A stretch of DNA of 64,000 nt from Symbiodinium natans. Its lineage: Eukaryota; Sar; Dinophyceae; Suessiales; Symbiodiniaceae. The notes below the pieces were generated by a model. That model was not told the origin of the DNA and made no database searches. It worked only from the letters and a program-made list of their open reading frames with translations. Positions 44,816 to 54,487 of the stretch are shown here, one piece after another (position 1 is the first letter of the stretch; every line of letters starts with the position of its first letter). Position numbers and translations under genes: made by a program. The DNA is taken from positions 312,001 through 376,000 of the forward strand of contig CAJNDS010002801.1 in NCBI GenBank assembly GCA_905221605.1. The letters run 5' to 3'.

Positions 44816-46280
44816 AGGGCCCGGAAGGGATCGCAACAAGTAGCTACTGCGGGGCACGGCGCACATCAGAAACAGGAGCCAAGCAGATTGGAGGTCCGGC
44901 AGGCCTGGGATTTCTCGCGCAGGGCCTCTCTTTTGCACTGGTCGCTGCCCCGCGGCGTTCCCAGCACCAGGAGACCGTGTGCCTCCGGCGTGATTCGCGT
45001 AAACCGGGCGTTTCAACCCCCGCCGCGTTCCAAACGCGAGTCTTACCGAGACGCACGTCAATGTTGGCATGTCGCTTCAATGCCGCTCGCAGCGTGCTGA
45101 AGGCCACGCACGCCCGGTCTCGCTCACAGGACACGTACGTGTCGTCCAAGAAGGCATACAAGTCCTCCCCGGATCGCAAGTCATCATGGGCGGCCACCAG
45201 CGCCGGGTGGATGGCCACGGCAAACAGGCCCGGCATCAGCGGGTCTCACTGTTTGTTTTTTTTTGTTTTTCCCTTTTTCCGCCCGCTACGTCAATGCCGT
45301 CGTAGGGTTGGGGGGGGGTGGGAGTGAAAGGCCTGCTCACCGCAACCCCAACCTACTGTAGGCCGGGCCTCCGGGGCCTGCGCCAGGATGTCCGCCAAGG
45401 GGACGAGGACCTCAGCCGTCGGCGCTGCACACGGCCACTGCAAGGACGCCCCACCACCGGCTCGCCCAGCCTTGCACGGCGGCTCCGCGGACTGCGGGTG
45501 GCGCACGTGCAGCACGCAGCCGGACAAACTGCCGCAGGAGGGACTCGCAATCTGCCGCGGTTGAGCTCGCGGTAGCGGGCTTATCTGCGCCGCCGCGCTG
45601 CCGCCAGGGCGACGCCATCGCGCTCCGGCGCCCCGCTAATCGGGCTGCCGTAGTCTCCCTGTTCCCCGCCTTCGGCTTGGGCGACTTCATGCGCGTGGCC
45701 AGCGGAGTCATAGAACACATACAATTGGCGGACAAACGGAATCAGGGCGCCAATCGCGCGTCCCGGCGCAAGCCCTTGAACATCGCCGCTCGGGCGACGT
45801 GGTTATAGGCACCAATGCCTTCCACGCGTTCGGCAAAAAACGCCAGGGCCCGGGCAAGCGCCTCCGTTCCCGCCCGATTGGACGACGCGTCCTGGAAGGA
45901 CGCGCAAGCCGCCATGAACGCGTCAGAGGCCTGTTGCGCCAAAGTCCGTGACACCAGGCGTCGGAACGTGTCCCCCATGACATCCAGTGCCTGGATGCCG
46001 CCACCAGGCTCGCTCAGCGCAACCAGACGGCCCACCCGAAGCCCTTCAACAACGGATCCCGGAACGCAGCCCTCCGACAACTGCTGCGCGGCATGGCGCA
46101 GCAGCTCCGTGCACGACTCATCATCCAACAAGACTCGCAAGTGTTCAGTTGTGCATCCCGATGGCTTAGCGGGCAGCTCCCGCCGAGCCCCTTTGAGGTT
46201 GGCGACGAGTTTGGCGGGGCTCACAACAAGGCAGCCAATCCGGCAGAAGCGTTTGGCGGCATTGGGGTTGCTTTGCAAGG
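44816..46280 (-). pseudogene. Reverse transcriptase of a LINE-like element, frameshifted and interrupted
   Basis: Starts with KPSGCTTEHLRVLLDDESC (fingers), then LRVGRLVALSEPGGGI and GIGAYNHVARAAM. At about 45745 one base is lost and the frame continues as LIPFVRQLYVFYDSAGH, then EGGEQGD. After an insertion (45254-45651) the palm resumes as DPLMPGLFAVAIHP, followed by LYAFLDDTYVS (the catalytic FLDD box) and VRLGKTRVWNAAG, ending with LQSAWLLFLMCAVPRSSYLL in another frame. The order is that of non-LTR RTs. It is dead because of at least two shifts plus the insertion. Confidence 0.85.
45254..45651 (-). mobile_element. Nested 5'-truncated retroelement insertion with A-rich tail and target duplication
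   Basis: It splits the RT gene exactly between EGGEQGD and DPLMPG. On the plus strand GTCTCCCTGTT (45652-45662) and GTCTCACTGTT (45243-45253) flank it, an 11-bp target duplication with one mismatch. Read on the minus strand the insert ends in GGAAAAAGGGAAAAAC plus an A-run, an A-rich tail. Inside, a frame reads GWASRWWGVLAVAV, which resembles the 3' end of the same element family. This is the form expected of a short retrotransposed copy. Confidence 0.72.
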
Positions 46281-46433
46281 TCGCGCAACACCGTGAGAGT
46301 CGTTGCTGTCGATCAGGGCGGCTTCGAGGGCCGCTCTCGCTCTTCGCTGCGTGCCCCCTGTGCCCCGCCGGGCGCGGCTCAGCCTGTTGCCGCTTAACTA
46401 ATAAGGACGACCCCTTGCTTGGCGGCTAGTAGC

Positions 46434-47068
46434 TCAACCCGCTGCTGGAGTTCTTGCGGATCCTGACCCGCCGCTTCTCCCGAAACCCATCCATTCTACG
46501 AACGCGATGCTTCTCCGCCGCTTTCCAGCTGCTCTTCTGAAAATGACTGTGGTTCTGTGTGTTCTGAGCCGCCGCCGTCCAACCACGAAGCATTGGAGGT
46601 ACACCCACGCAGGCCTATCCTGCGATCCTGCGCCGCGTGCTGCTGCAGATCCGCAACGCGGACCCATTCGCAAATCATTCAAGCACTGCCAGCAACTCTG
46701 CCCCAACCCTGCGGCATTTGTGGCGTGCGATGCTGGCACACCCTCACCGAAACTATCAACCACCACCGCCGCCGCCGCCATGAGGAACAGCCGCCCGCCG
46801 CTGGGGCAGGCAAGGCAGTTGACCCGCACGCGGGCGAGCTTGCGTGCTTTGCAGAAGCAGGCGCGCTTCCATGAGCGCGGCAAACTGACGAACACGATGC
46901 GTGGCGCCAGAAGGAAAAGTGTCCACCCCGCGATGACTGTGTCAGCGTCCAGAAGATCCCGCACCATTTCGAGTCCCGCGCGGAGCGCTTGGCGCAGCAT
47001 TTTTTTGGGACCTGCGGCGGAAGGCTTTGCAGGGTGTACACGCGTTTGCAGTGACACTGCGCCGACAT
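46434..47068 (-). pseudogene. LINE-like ORF upstream of RT, decayed
   Basis: Minus frame with AGWTLFLLAPRIVFVSLPR, the W-x-LFLLAPR motif I associate with the segment before the RT in this family, followed by degraded Arg/Ala-rich sequence. Spacing and direction match the RT fragment at 44816-46280, so both probably belong to one element. Confidence 0.55.
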
Positions 47069-47207
47069 GTGCGACTCGCGAGCGTCCCCCGTCCCCGGCC
47101 TCCTCGACCCCTACTCCGCCGCCCTTGCTCTGCTGCGGCTTCGTCTTTTTTCTAAAAGCTGAAGCCCTTCAAAAAGCTAGGAGTCCTTGTGTGCTTGCTC
47201 AGTGGAA

Positions 47208-47210
47208 AAA

Positions 47211-47281
<71 letters not shown>

Positions 47282-47299
47282 GAGGGAGAGAGAGAGAAA
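47208..47299. repeat. GA microsatellite
   Basis: About 90 bp of near-perfect GA units between two retroelement fragments. Confidence 0.95.
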
Positions 47300-47621
47300 A
47301 GTTTACCTTCTTGCCTGAGCTACATGGGCTCTGCTCAGAACAAACAGTATCACATTTAAAAAAAGGGAACGCAAATCGACAGTGACAGTGACCCACCCAC
47401 CCTATGCCGAGCCAGGACTTGGGCCGCCGGGTCGCTTTCCCAGCGCTGCTCCCGCGCCTGCGTGACACCGATCTCGAGGAGGAGGTTGCTCGCCGAACGT
47501 TTACGTTCCTTTTCGGCAGCTCCCGGATTTTTTTATTTTTCCTTCGCCCGCACGTGAGGGTTCTCGGTCCTTCACGACCGCTCAGCGAGCAAGTCCCCCA
47601 AGGGGATCTCTGCTGGGCGTT

Positions 47622-47780
47622 TTGCTGAACGCAATGTGTGTCACTCTCGAGGCAGTGCGGGATGCGTATGGTGCGGGGGAAATGGATGGGTGGAAACTCT
47701 TCTTGGTCGCACCAAACCGGGTTGCACCCGTGTGCCGGCGGAGAAGCTGCGGCGTCGGAAGCGACTGTTCTGCGCAGGAT
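47622..47780 (+). pseudogene. LINE-like fragment on the plus strand
   Basis: The plus frame reads MDGWKLFLVAPNRVAPV, the same W-KLFL-APR/N motif as the minus copy at 46434-47068 but in opposite orientation. Adjacent sequence is degraded. Confidence 0.5.
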
Positions 47781-47839
47781 ATAATTGGAGCGGCTGTTCC
47801 GCGAGGGTGCCGAGCTGGCGTTAACGGCACCACCAGGGG

Positions 47840-48161
47840 GTGCTCCCGCAGCGCGCGGACGAAAATCATGTGGGACCGTGCCTTGCGCGAGCTTGGCGGC
47901 AACAGAGGCCAGGAGCTCCGTAGTGTGCTCATCCCGGAGGAGGACGCGCAAACGCCCGCTGATGCAACCCGACGGGCCGCCGCGGCCCCACGTCGCGCGC
48001 GTCGTAAGGTTATTCAGCAACTTGTGGCGGCACAGTTGCGCGGCCTGGCGCGGCTGGCTACGAAGGCATTCCGGTGAGATGGGCACCTGGGCTGTTGGTG
48101 GACGTCGGGCGGGATCGCGAAGTGCACCAAGGGTCGCAGCATTAGGTGGGGCTAACGGCAT
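47840..48161 (-). pseudogene. Second minus-strand RT N-terminal fragment
   Basis: The minus frame reads ATLGALRDPARRPPTAQVPI, then GPSGCISGRLRVLLRDEHTT and LLASVAAKLAQGTVP. This parallels the start of the RT at 46280, so it is a second, independent copy. It breaks off at about 47850, just before the oppositely oriented fragment. Confidence 0.7.
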
Positions 48162-48375
48162 TGCTTGAGCTATTGCAACAGCCGACCGAATAAGGCATCA
48201 CCCCCCACAAGCAATTGCACGAGCAACTACTCGAATTACTCGGGCCATTGATTATTTTGCTGTTTACATCCTCAGCCTACCCTCACCCCCCCCGGACAAA
48301 CAATTGCTCGAGCAATTGCTCGGGCTACTGCTCCTGCTCGTCGCACTGACGAAGCCCACGGGCCGCGTACGCGCG

Positions 48376-48800
48376 CTAGTTATGTTCCGGCGTCTCGTGG
48401 CGCGCGTACCTTGGCGCAACAGTTCGGGGAGTTCGCGGATGCCTTCCGGGAGGCCTGCGCTCCTTTCCAATATGCACGGAGCACAAGAGAACGGATAGAA
48501 CGGCCCGAGGCCGTGGCACGAGCTCTCCCAGTTGCCACAGGGACCGATCCCAGGATGTCCGTGCCGAGCATTGACGGCATTGGCGCGTATGACCACATCT
48601 CCGGGCCTGCAGGGGTACGCTACGTTGGAAGGTTTTTTTTTTTTTTTCTATGGGCAGGCTGCTACGTCTTTTATGACGAAAGTGGTGGGAAGGCGAGGGA
48701 GGGGAGCAGGGTGACCCCCTGATGCCGGGGCTGTATGCGTTGGACAGCACGCGGCCCCGCGCCTTCCTTCTTACCGGCGACGTTGGGCGAGGGGCAGTGA
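48376..48800 (+). pseudogene. Plus-strand RT fragment with poly-T scar
   Basis: The plus strand reads LAQQFGEFADAFREACAPFQ, YARST, then MSVPSIDGIGAYDHISG. A run of 15 T (from about 48632) follows, then CYVFYDESG and, one frame over, GEQGDPLMPGLYALD. The order is that of the family's RT, with the segment between YDHIS and CYVFYD lost and replaced by the T-run. This looks like a deletion or a scar of an antisense A-tailed insertion. It is non-functional. Confidence 0.75.
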
Positions 48801-49483
48801 GAGGAGATCCGTGGCGAAAGCGCGTGAAAAGAACGAAAACCAGCCGGAGACGTAGGCTGGTGTTGCCAAGGCTGAAGCGTCATGCTGCCCGAGGGGGTCA
48901 CACCATCTCACACCCTTCATCGTTGCGATGTTTGGTATCAAGGAACTTCCGAAAATTGTGCCGAACGACAACGCATCAGGCTCACTCATCACGGGCCCTC
49001 GCACTAGCTGGTTGGGGCTGGGACTCTGGGGTGTATTCTCGAAACAGTCTTCTGAACTGCCGCCCTGCGATGGCTGGGCCACTCACGACCACGAGCAACA
49101 AACAAAAAGAAACACCGGCACAGCGTGAGGAGCAGCGACAACATTTGATTGCGCATTCCTTGTCTTGTGGCAAGGCCATTTCTTTACACGTCGACTAATT
49201 ACGGTACTTTGTTGCGTGTCAGTGGCGAGACAAGGGGGAGGGCTTGGCGTGTGGGCGTGGCTCCGTCCAAAGCATGTCTTGTCACCGCCGCTCCCCGGGT
49301 GCCACCCCAAGGGCTGTGGTGTGCGCGAGCTATTGAATTCACGAACACACGAGAAGGAAAATGCTTAATGACCCAGAGAACGAATAATAGCATTAATAAA
49401 TGCTTTGACTGTTGGAAATTCATGCAGTTCATTCACTCCTTTCGCGAGGACGCGCCAGCAGAACGCATTTCTTTCCGCCTAAA

Positions 49484-49552
49484 TGTGACGTAGTTGGCAA
49501 CCGGCCTGTGACGTAGTTGGCAACCGGCCTGTGACGTAGTTGGCAACCGGCC
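49484..49552. repeat. Three perfect 23-bp tandem units
   Basis: TGTGACGTAGTTGGCAACCG plus GCC, three times without change. Each unit holds TGACGTAG, close to a CRE-type TGACGTCA site, but no function can be inferred. Confidence 0.93.
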
Positions 49553-49639
49553 CCTGGCAAAAACATTTTTCAGGCCGGCCCCTCCGAATCTTCGGTCTCC
49601 CCGCCCTCGTGACCATGTCGACGCATGTCGGCAAGCCGG

Positions 49640-50130
49640 CGGCTGAGGCGCGAATCAGAAAACGTGAATCGGAAAACGCAGAGCGGCGAATCGGAAAACA
49701 CCCCGCGCTGAATTGGAAAACGCCAGGCACGAATCGGAAACTGCGCGGCAGCTGAATCGCAAACGGGGGCGTCTGATCAGAAAAGGAAAGCTCGACGCGG
49801 ACACGTCCTGCCGCAATAGCCAACGCCATGTCGAAAAGAGGAAATTAGAAAGTTTGGTCGCGCCGGAAACACCAATCCAGAAAACATGGAAAGGTCCAAA
49901 TCAACACCGGCTCGAAACGGACCCTCCCTTGAATTCTGCGCTGCAGAAATCACGTTTGGTCAATAGATCGCGCGAAGAAACAGATCAGAAATACGGAAAA
50001 CTCCAAATCAGCACTGCGGAAGCTCGAACGGACCGTCCCTTCATGCCCAGCCGCGTCTACAAGAGAAATTAGAAAATTTGGTCACTAGGTCACGCCGGAA
50101 AGACTAAATCAAAAAACACGGAAGGCTCGC
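49640..50130. repeat. Degenerate tandem repeats (GAATCGGAAAAC and roughly 110-bp units)
   Basis: GAATCGGAAAACGC-like words recur 6-7 times between 49650 and 49760. A longer unit (GAAATTAGAAA-x-TTTGGTC, CGCCGGAAA, AACGGACC) recurs near 49840, 49950 and 50065. Confidence 0.7.
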
Positions 50131-50399
50131 CCGTACTTTCACACACTATTCTCTCTTCATCAACCAGTTCATGCTATCTTCACTTTTGGCCCTTTCATCA
50201 CACAGTTTCAGTACTAATCCTGTATCAACCATTAACACGCTCACTCACTGTCTTGGGGCTCATTCTCTCATATCTTGGTAACCGTTCACACCCTTAAGTC
50301 CCTTCCCTAAAGTCCTTAACCTCTATTCTTCCACATCACATCAACACCGCGGAAGCTCTAAACAGAAGCCTATCTGCGCCGCAGGAAGCCGCGCCACGC

Positions 50400-50620
50400 C
50401 CCTCACCCAAAACCCAAAAAAAACCCACAAGCCCAAAAAAACCCTAAGCCCTAAACCCTAAAACAACCCTAAACCCTAAACCCTGAAAACCACTACTCCC
50501 TAAACCCCCAAAACGCGAAAACCCTAAACCCTAAAAACCCCTAAACCCCAAACCCTGAAAACCCCTAAACCCTAAAGACACCTAAACCTATACCCTAAAC
50601 CTAAATAAACTGAAACCCTG
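50400..50620. repeat. Second telomere-like CCCTAAA block
   Basis: Degenerate CCCTAAAC, CCCCTAAAC and CCCTGAAAAC units, same orientation as the 39.2-kb block but without its CACCACAGGGG boundaries. Confidence 0.9.
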
Positions 50621-51209
50621 AACCAAGGGCGTGAGTACGTGAAGGAAGTCACCTCACCTTACACTGGACTGGTGCACAGGCGACCAAATTGGCTCGTTGA
50701 ATTTAATGCAGCACAGGATTTGAGCAAACACCCTGCGCAAGTGCCAGTAAGCAGCACATGATAGCATGGAAGGTTACCTCACCTTGTTTCAAGACTGACA
50801 GGTGGCTTCGGGTGGACTTTCTCACGTCTACTGTTCAAGGGGAGTCACCTCACCCGAAGCGTTGGCAGGTGTACTGGTGCTTGGAATCGGAACTAACTGC
50901 CAAGTAACCTCATCCTCGCGCTTCCAGGGCGGCTTTGTTGGAAGACGAAGCCCATGAGTGAAGGTGAGCTGAGAGCATGCCTTGCCAATGGTGTTCAAAT
51001 CGACGGAGTCTGTGAAGAAATGAACAGCACAAGATTTCGGCCCTGGGATATGAGTGAACCTGGAAGATCACCCACTGGTGGAAGTCAGGGTACTTCCTCA
51101 ACGAGCTTTATAAGCTCTTTTCGTGGCTGCTTTGCCCGGAAAGCTGCTGGTGATGGATTTTTCCATCTCCCAGCATTAAAGAGGCAGACTGGGACGAAAG
51201 GACAAGTCC
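50621..51209. other. Non-coding stretch with spaced TCACCTCACC words
   Basis: GTCACCTCACC or GTTACCTCACC recurs near 50648, 50775 and 50842, with a variant near 50900. A plus frame (50954-51331, MSEGELRACLANGVQIDGV) has a good ATG but no motif. Confidence 0.4.
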
Positions 51210-51726
51210 TCAGTGCTTGTGTCTGGAGGCGAGGTTTTCGGACTTCTCTTCTGCCAGGCTTTCGATCATCCAACCCAAATTGTGGCCTCCAATGTCTGCC
51301 ACCCGTGGGTAAAGGGCACTTAAGTGGCTGATGATCACAAGCGCATAGAGCAGATCTGCAATCTGCAATGGTCGCTGCTGCCCCAAAGGCTTGTCAATTG
51401 GGGCAATGCGTTGGGAGAAACTCCCAGGCAATCAAGAGTAACTTTCGCTGACGTTGGACATCTGAAAATCCCGGCGCAACATTTCACAGTATTTGCGTTC
51501 TGAATCATGCTACTAGACGACCGTTTTTTAGGACCTGGTGAGCATGCGCTCTACCTGAGGCCTTTGGGAAAGAAAGTGTAACTCTGTCGCCACCAGCACC
51601 GTAGACATGCCAGACCCTTCCGCAGTCGTCAGTGAGACTGTGGATTTCCAGGGTTTTCTTATGAAGAATCCAGTAAAATACACGGGCTTCGTTCTCAAAA
51701 AGCGCAATTAAATAGCATATTTTCAC
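51210..51726 (-). pseudogene. Two adjacent decayed frames, unknown origin
   Basis: Minus frames at 51505-51726 (FYWILHKKTLEIHSLTDDCG, then GRVWHVYGAGGDRVTLSF) and 51210-51431 (RPLQIADLLYALVIISHLSA) read like protein and lie head to tail with stops between. They may be exons or a broken transposon ORF. The following 51727-51880 is AT-rich. Confidence 0.33.
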
Positions 51727-52136
51727 GCGTTTACGGTGTTCGTTGTAAAATATGCTAATTTAACATGTTTTTTGCTCTTTTCACATTGTAATATTTACAT
51801 GTGGCTTACTGGCGGTCACAAAAGAGCTTGAAAAACAAAAACTGAATCCGAATACGGCGCCAAGCACAGCTCCAGCTTAGGTTGAGGTTTTTCTACCTTT
51901 GCCAGCCCAGACGTCTTAGAAGGCTTTGCTTGCTGCGCAAGGTTGAGAAGCTCTCAACCTGCAGTGCATTCAGTGGAGGTCGCAGCTGTCCAAGGTTTCC
52001 TCCACTCTGCCTTCCAGGCGACCGGTCAGTGGGCCGGCCACCTTGCATGGTGGATGCTCCTCCAACCCTTACTTTGGTAAGGGAACCTTGCGCAGCTGCA
52101 AGTCCTAAGTACACCCCCTTACACATTATATCTTAA

Positions 52137-53627
52137 CACAGACAAATGCCACGCCAATGGAGCTGGTGCAGTGTGATGCGACTCCAGCATGCTCACCAAG
52201 CCAAAGTGCACCTGCAGGTTGGTTCGTCTCCAAGTCGTCAAGCTTTTCCTTAATTGAGGTGTGAAAGGTCTGGAAAAGGAATCCTACCCCTTTGTTCTTG
52301 CCGTTACGCCCCCTGGCTGACCACCATGGGGCAACTTTAAACTTCGGAACACACAGGTTGACACTAACAACGTTCCGTGCTGAGGCACGACTTTGCTCCA
52401 CCTGTGATGGCGAAACTGTGAACCATCTCGTGAACGGCCTTGGCAGGTGCTGAATGTCTTCGCATTGGTGGCTGCATGATGGTGATGTGAGCCCTCCCGT
52501 TTCCTTACCGACGTACCTTGCGGGTTTGGGTGAAGGACCTGATGCGTGCCGATGCGCAGGCCAGTGCTAAAGTGGCGTGGTGTCATTAAAACCCTGTGGC
52601 GTTAAGGGTTTGATAATTCGCCGTGGACTTTCCCCGTGGAATCGGTAGCTGCTGCTACTCTCGCCCCCCCTCTGACCGTGCACGGGCACCTCTGAGGGTG
52701 GGCCCTTGTGCGCCAGGTAATCGGTGCTGATGCCACTCTCGCCCCCCCCTCTGGCCGTGCGCGGGCACCTCCGATGGTGAACCCTGTGCTCGGAGCTACT
52801 CCACTGGCTGACCACCATGGAGTGCCCTGGGCCGGTCCTGCCTTGATTGTTCTTGCTGTTAAGTCCCCACTGGCTGACCACCATGGGGCATTTGCACATC
52901 TTTCATCCCCCCTAGGGAGATTGACTTGCATTGAGTGTCGGTTGTCGATCCTTGACAACGAGTACGTGTTCCGAACCTCTTCTGATGACCTCGGTTTGAA
53001 TAACCGCTGTCGCACCAATGGCTACATGATGGTGGTTTTGAGAATCTGGCAATGTCGCAATTTGCGATTCCCCCACAAGCTCCGTGCTTCCTTGTGAACC
53101 GGGACTTCATTGACGACCTCGAGTACTGAGTCCGTGGGGTATCTAGTAGTTTAGCGCGATTGCTCGCTTTGTTTCTTCGGTGTCTGTTCTTTGGTGGTTT
53201 CGTGTTGTGTCTGGCGGGTTGTGTGCGCTGACTCTGTTTCACCCTTTTCGTCGAGCCCAACAAGACCGGCCTACTGTGCTACTGATGTAGTAAAGAGGCG
53301 CCAGAGGAAAAAAAAAAAGAAAGGTCTGGAAAAGGAACCCTTTTCGAGCGCCACCCCTGCAGGTTCAGTTCCAACGTAAGTCGGCGGCGCTCGCGCCTAG
53401 GCACTGAGGTCATGTGACCATTGCCCGGCATCACAACACGTCATTACCATGTCATTTCTTCTTGTGCTGGGTTGTTTTTGCGTCTGCGTCCTTGCGGGAA
53501 CGCGCATGTCGGAGTTCCGCTTTAGAATTATTTCAGGTTTAAAAAGTCGAACAACATTTGAAAAAATGAACAAATAACCTTTCAAAAGTGCTGAAACACT
53601 GTCTTTGAAAAAGAGTAAGAAGAAGTA
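52137..53627. other. Gene-poor stretch with short duplications
   Basis: A roughly 82-bp segment (CTCTCGCCCC... GTGCGCGGGCACCT) is present twice in tandem at 52655-52815, and TGGCTGACCACCATGG appears three times (about 52313, 52804, 52870). No supported gene. Confidence 0.5.
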
Positions 53628-54487
53628 CTGTGGTTACTGGAGCTTCTCTACCTTTTCGATCAATTTTGCTGCCCCTTATCTTGGGTTTTAGATTTTCCAG
53701 GTTTTGGTGCAAGGCCTGAAGGCAGAAGAGAAGAAAAGAAGGGTGCAGCATCAGGTGGAAACTGCAGCTTGCAAAAGTTCAATGCTTTGAAACAAGTGTT
53801 TTTGAAAGCCTCTGACAGTGCCGTTTAACAGAAATCAACTGTAGGACGAGACAAGTTCAACTGTGGTGTTGATTTGTTAAGGTTGCGCGCGACGCCCAAG
53901 CCAAAGCTGGTTCAGGTTGGGTTTAGAGTTTAGAGGGGTTTTGAGGGTTGTGGGTTTAGTGTTTTTAAGGGATTGGGGTTTAGGGTTTTTTCTGGGTTAA
54001 GGGCTGGGTTTAGGGTTTTAGGTTTTTTTAAGGATTAGGATTTTTTTTGTCTTTAGACAGAAACTTTTACAAGGGTCGTCGATCCAAGAAATTGCAAAGT
54101 GTATTGCCGGAATGTGAATAAGTGCGAGCGAAGCAAGCGAAACACCAGAGGAAATTCAACAACTTTAACTAACACCAAATCAAAAAAACAGTGGCCTTGC
54201 AGTGGTGTCTGTGTGTGTTTACCTCGTTTTTTTCTTTGTGAATGTGGTGTGTTGTGGTTTCGGCGTTTTGGCAGAGAGTTGTGTGTGTCATGGAGTGTGG
54301 TGTGTTTCATGATGTGGGTGCAAAGTGGCTTCAGTGGGTGGTGTGCGTTTGCGTGTCTGTCGGCTGGGTTCTGCTGGCTGTTCAAGTGTGGAAGTGTGCG
54401 GGTGGTGAAAGGTGTGTGGATTTGGAGACACAAAAAGAGGGCAAGAAATCAACTCAAAAGGTAGAGAAGCCGAAGTGACCTCCACAG
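53628..54487. mobile_element. Terminal-inverted-repeat element, copy 1 (860 bp)
   Basis: Begins CTGTGGTTACTGGAGCTTCT and ends GAAGCCGAAGTGACCTCCAC-AG; the ends are inverted repeats of each other (CTGTGG to CCACAG, with GCTTCTCTACCTTTT inside). It shares about 250 bp at its left and about 390 bp at its right with copy 2. A telomere-like insert (53930-54060) occupies the middle. The left TIR lacks 2 bp relative to copy 2. No transposase frame is seen, so it would be non-autonomous. The right end abuts the 0.5-kb array directly. Confidence 0.72.
53930..54060. repeat. Telomere-like TTTAGGG tract inside the TIR element
   Basis: Degenerate GGGTTTAGGG and TTTTAGGTTTT units, opposite orientation to the blocks at 39.2 and 50.4 kb, located between the left and right shared parts of TIR copy 1. 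Confidence 0.85.
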
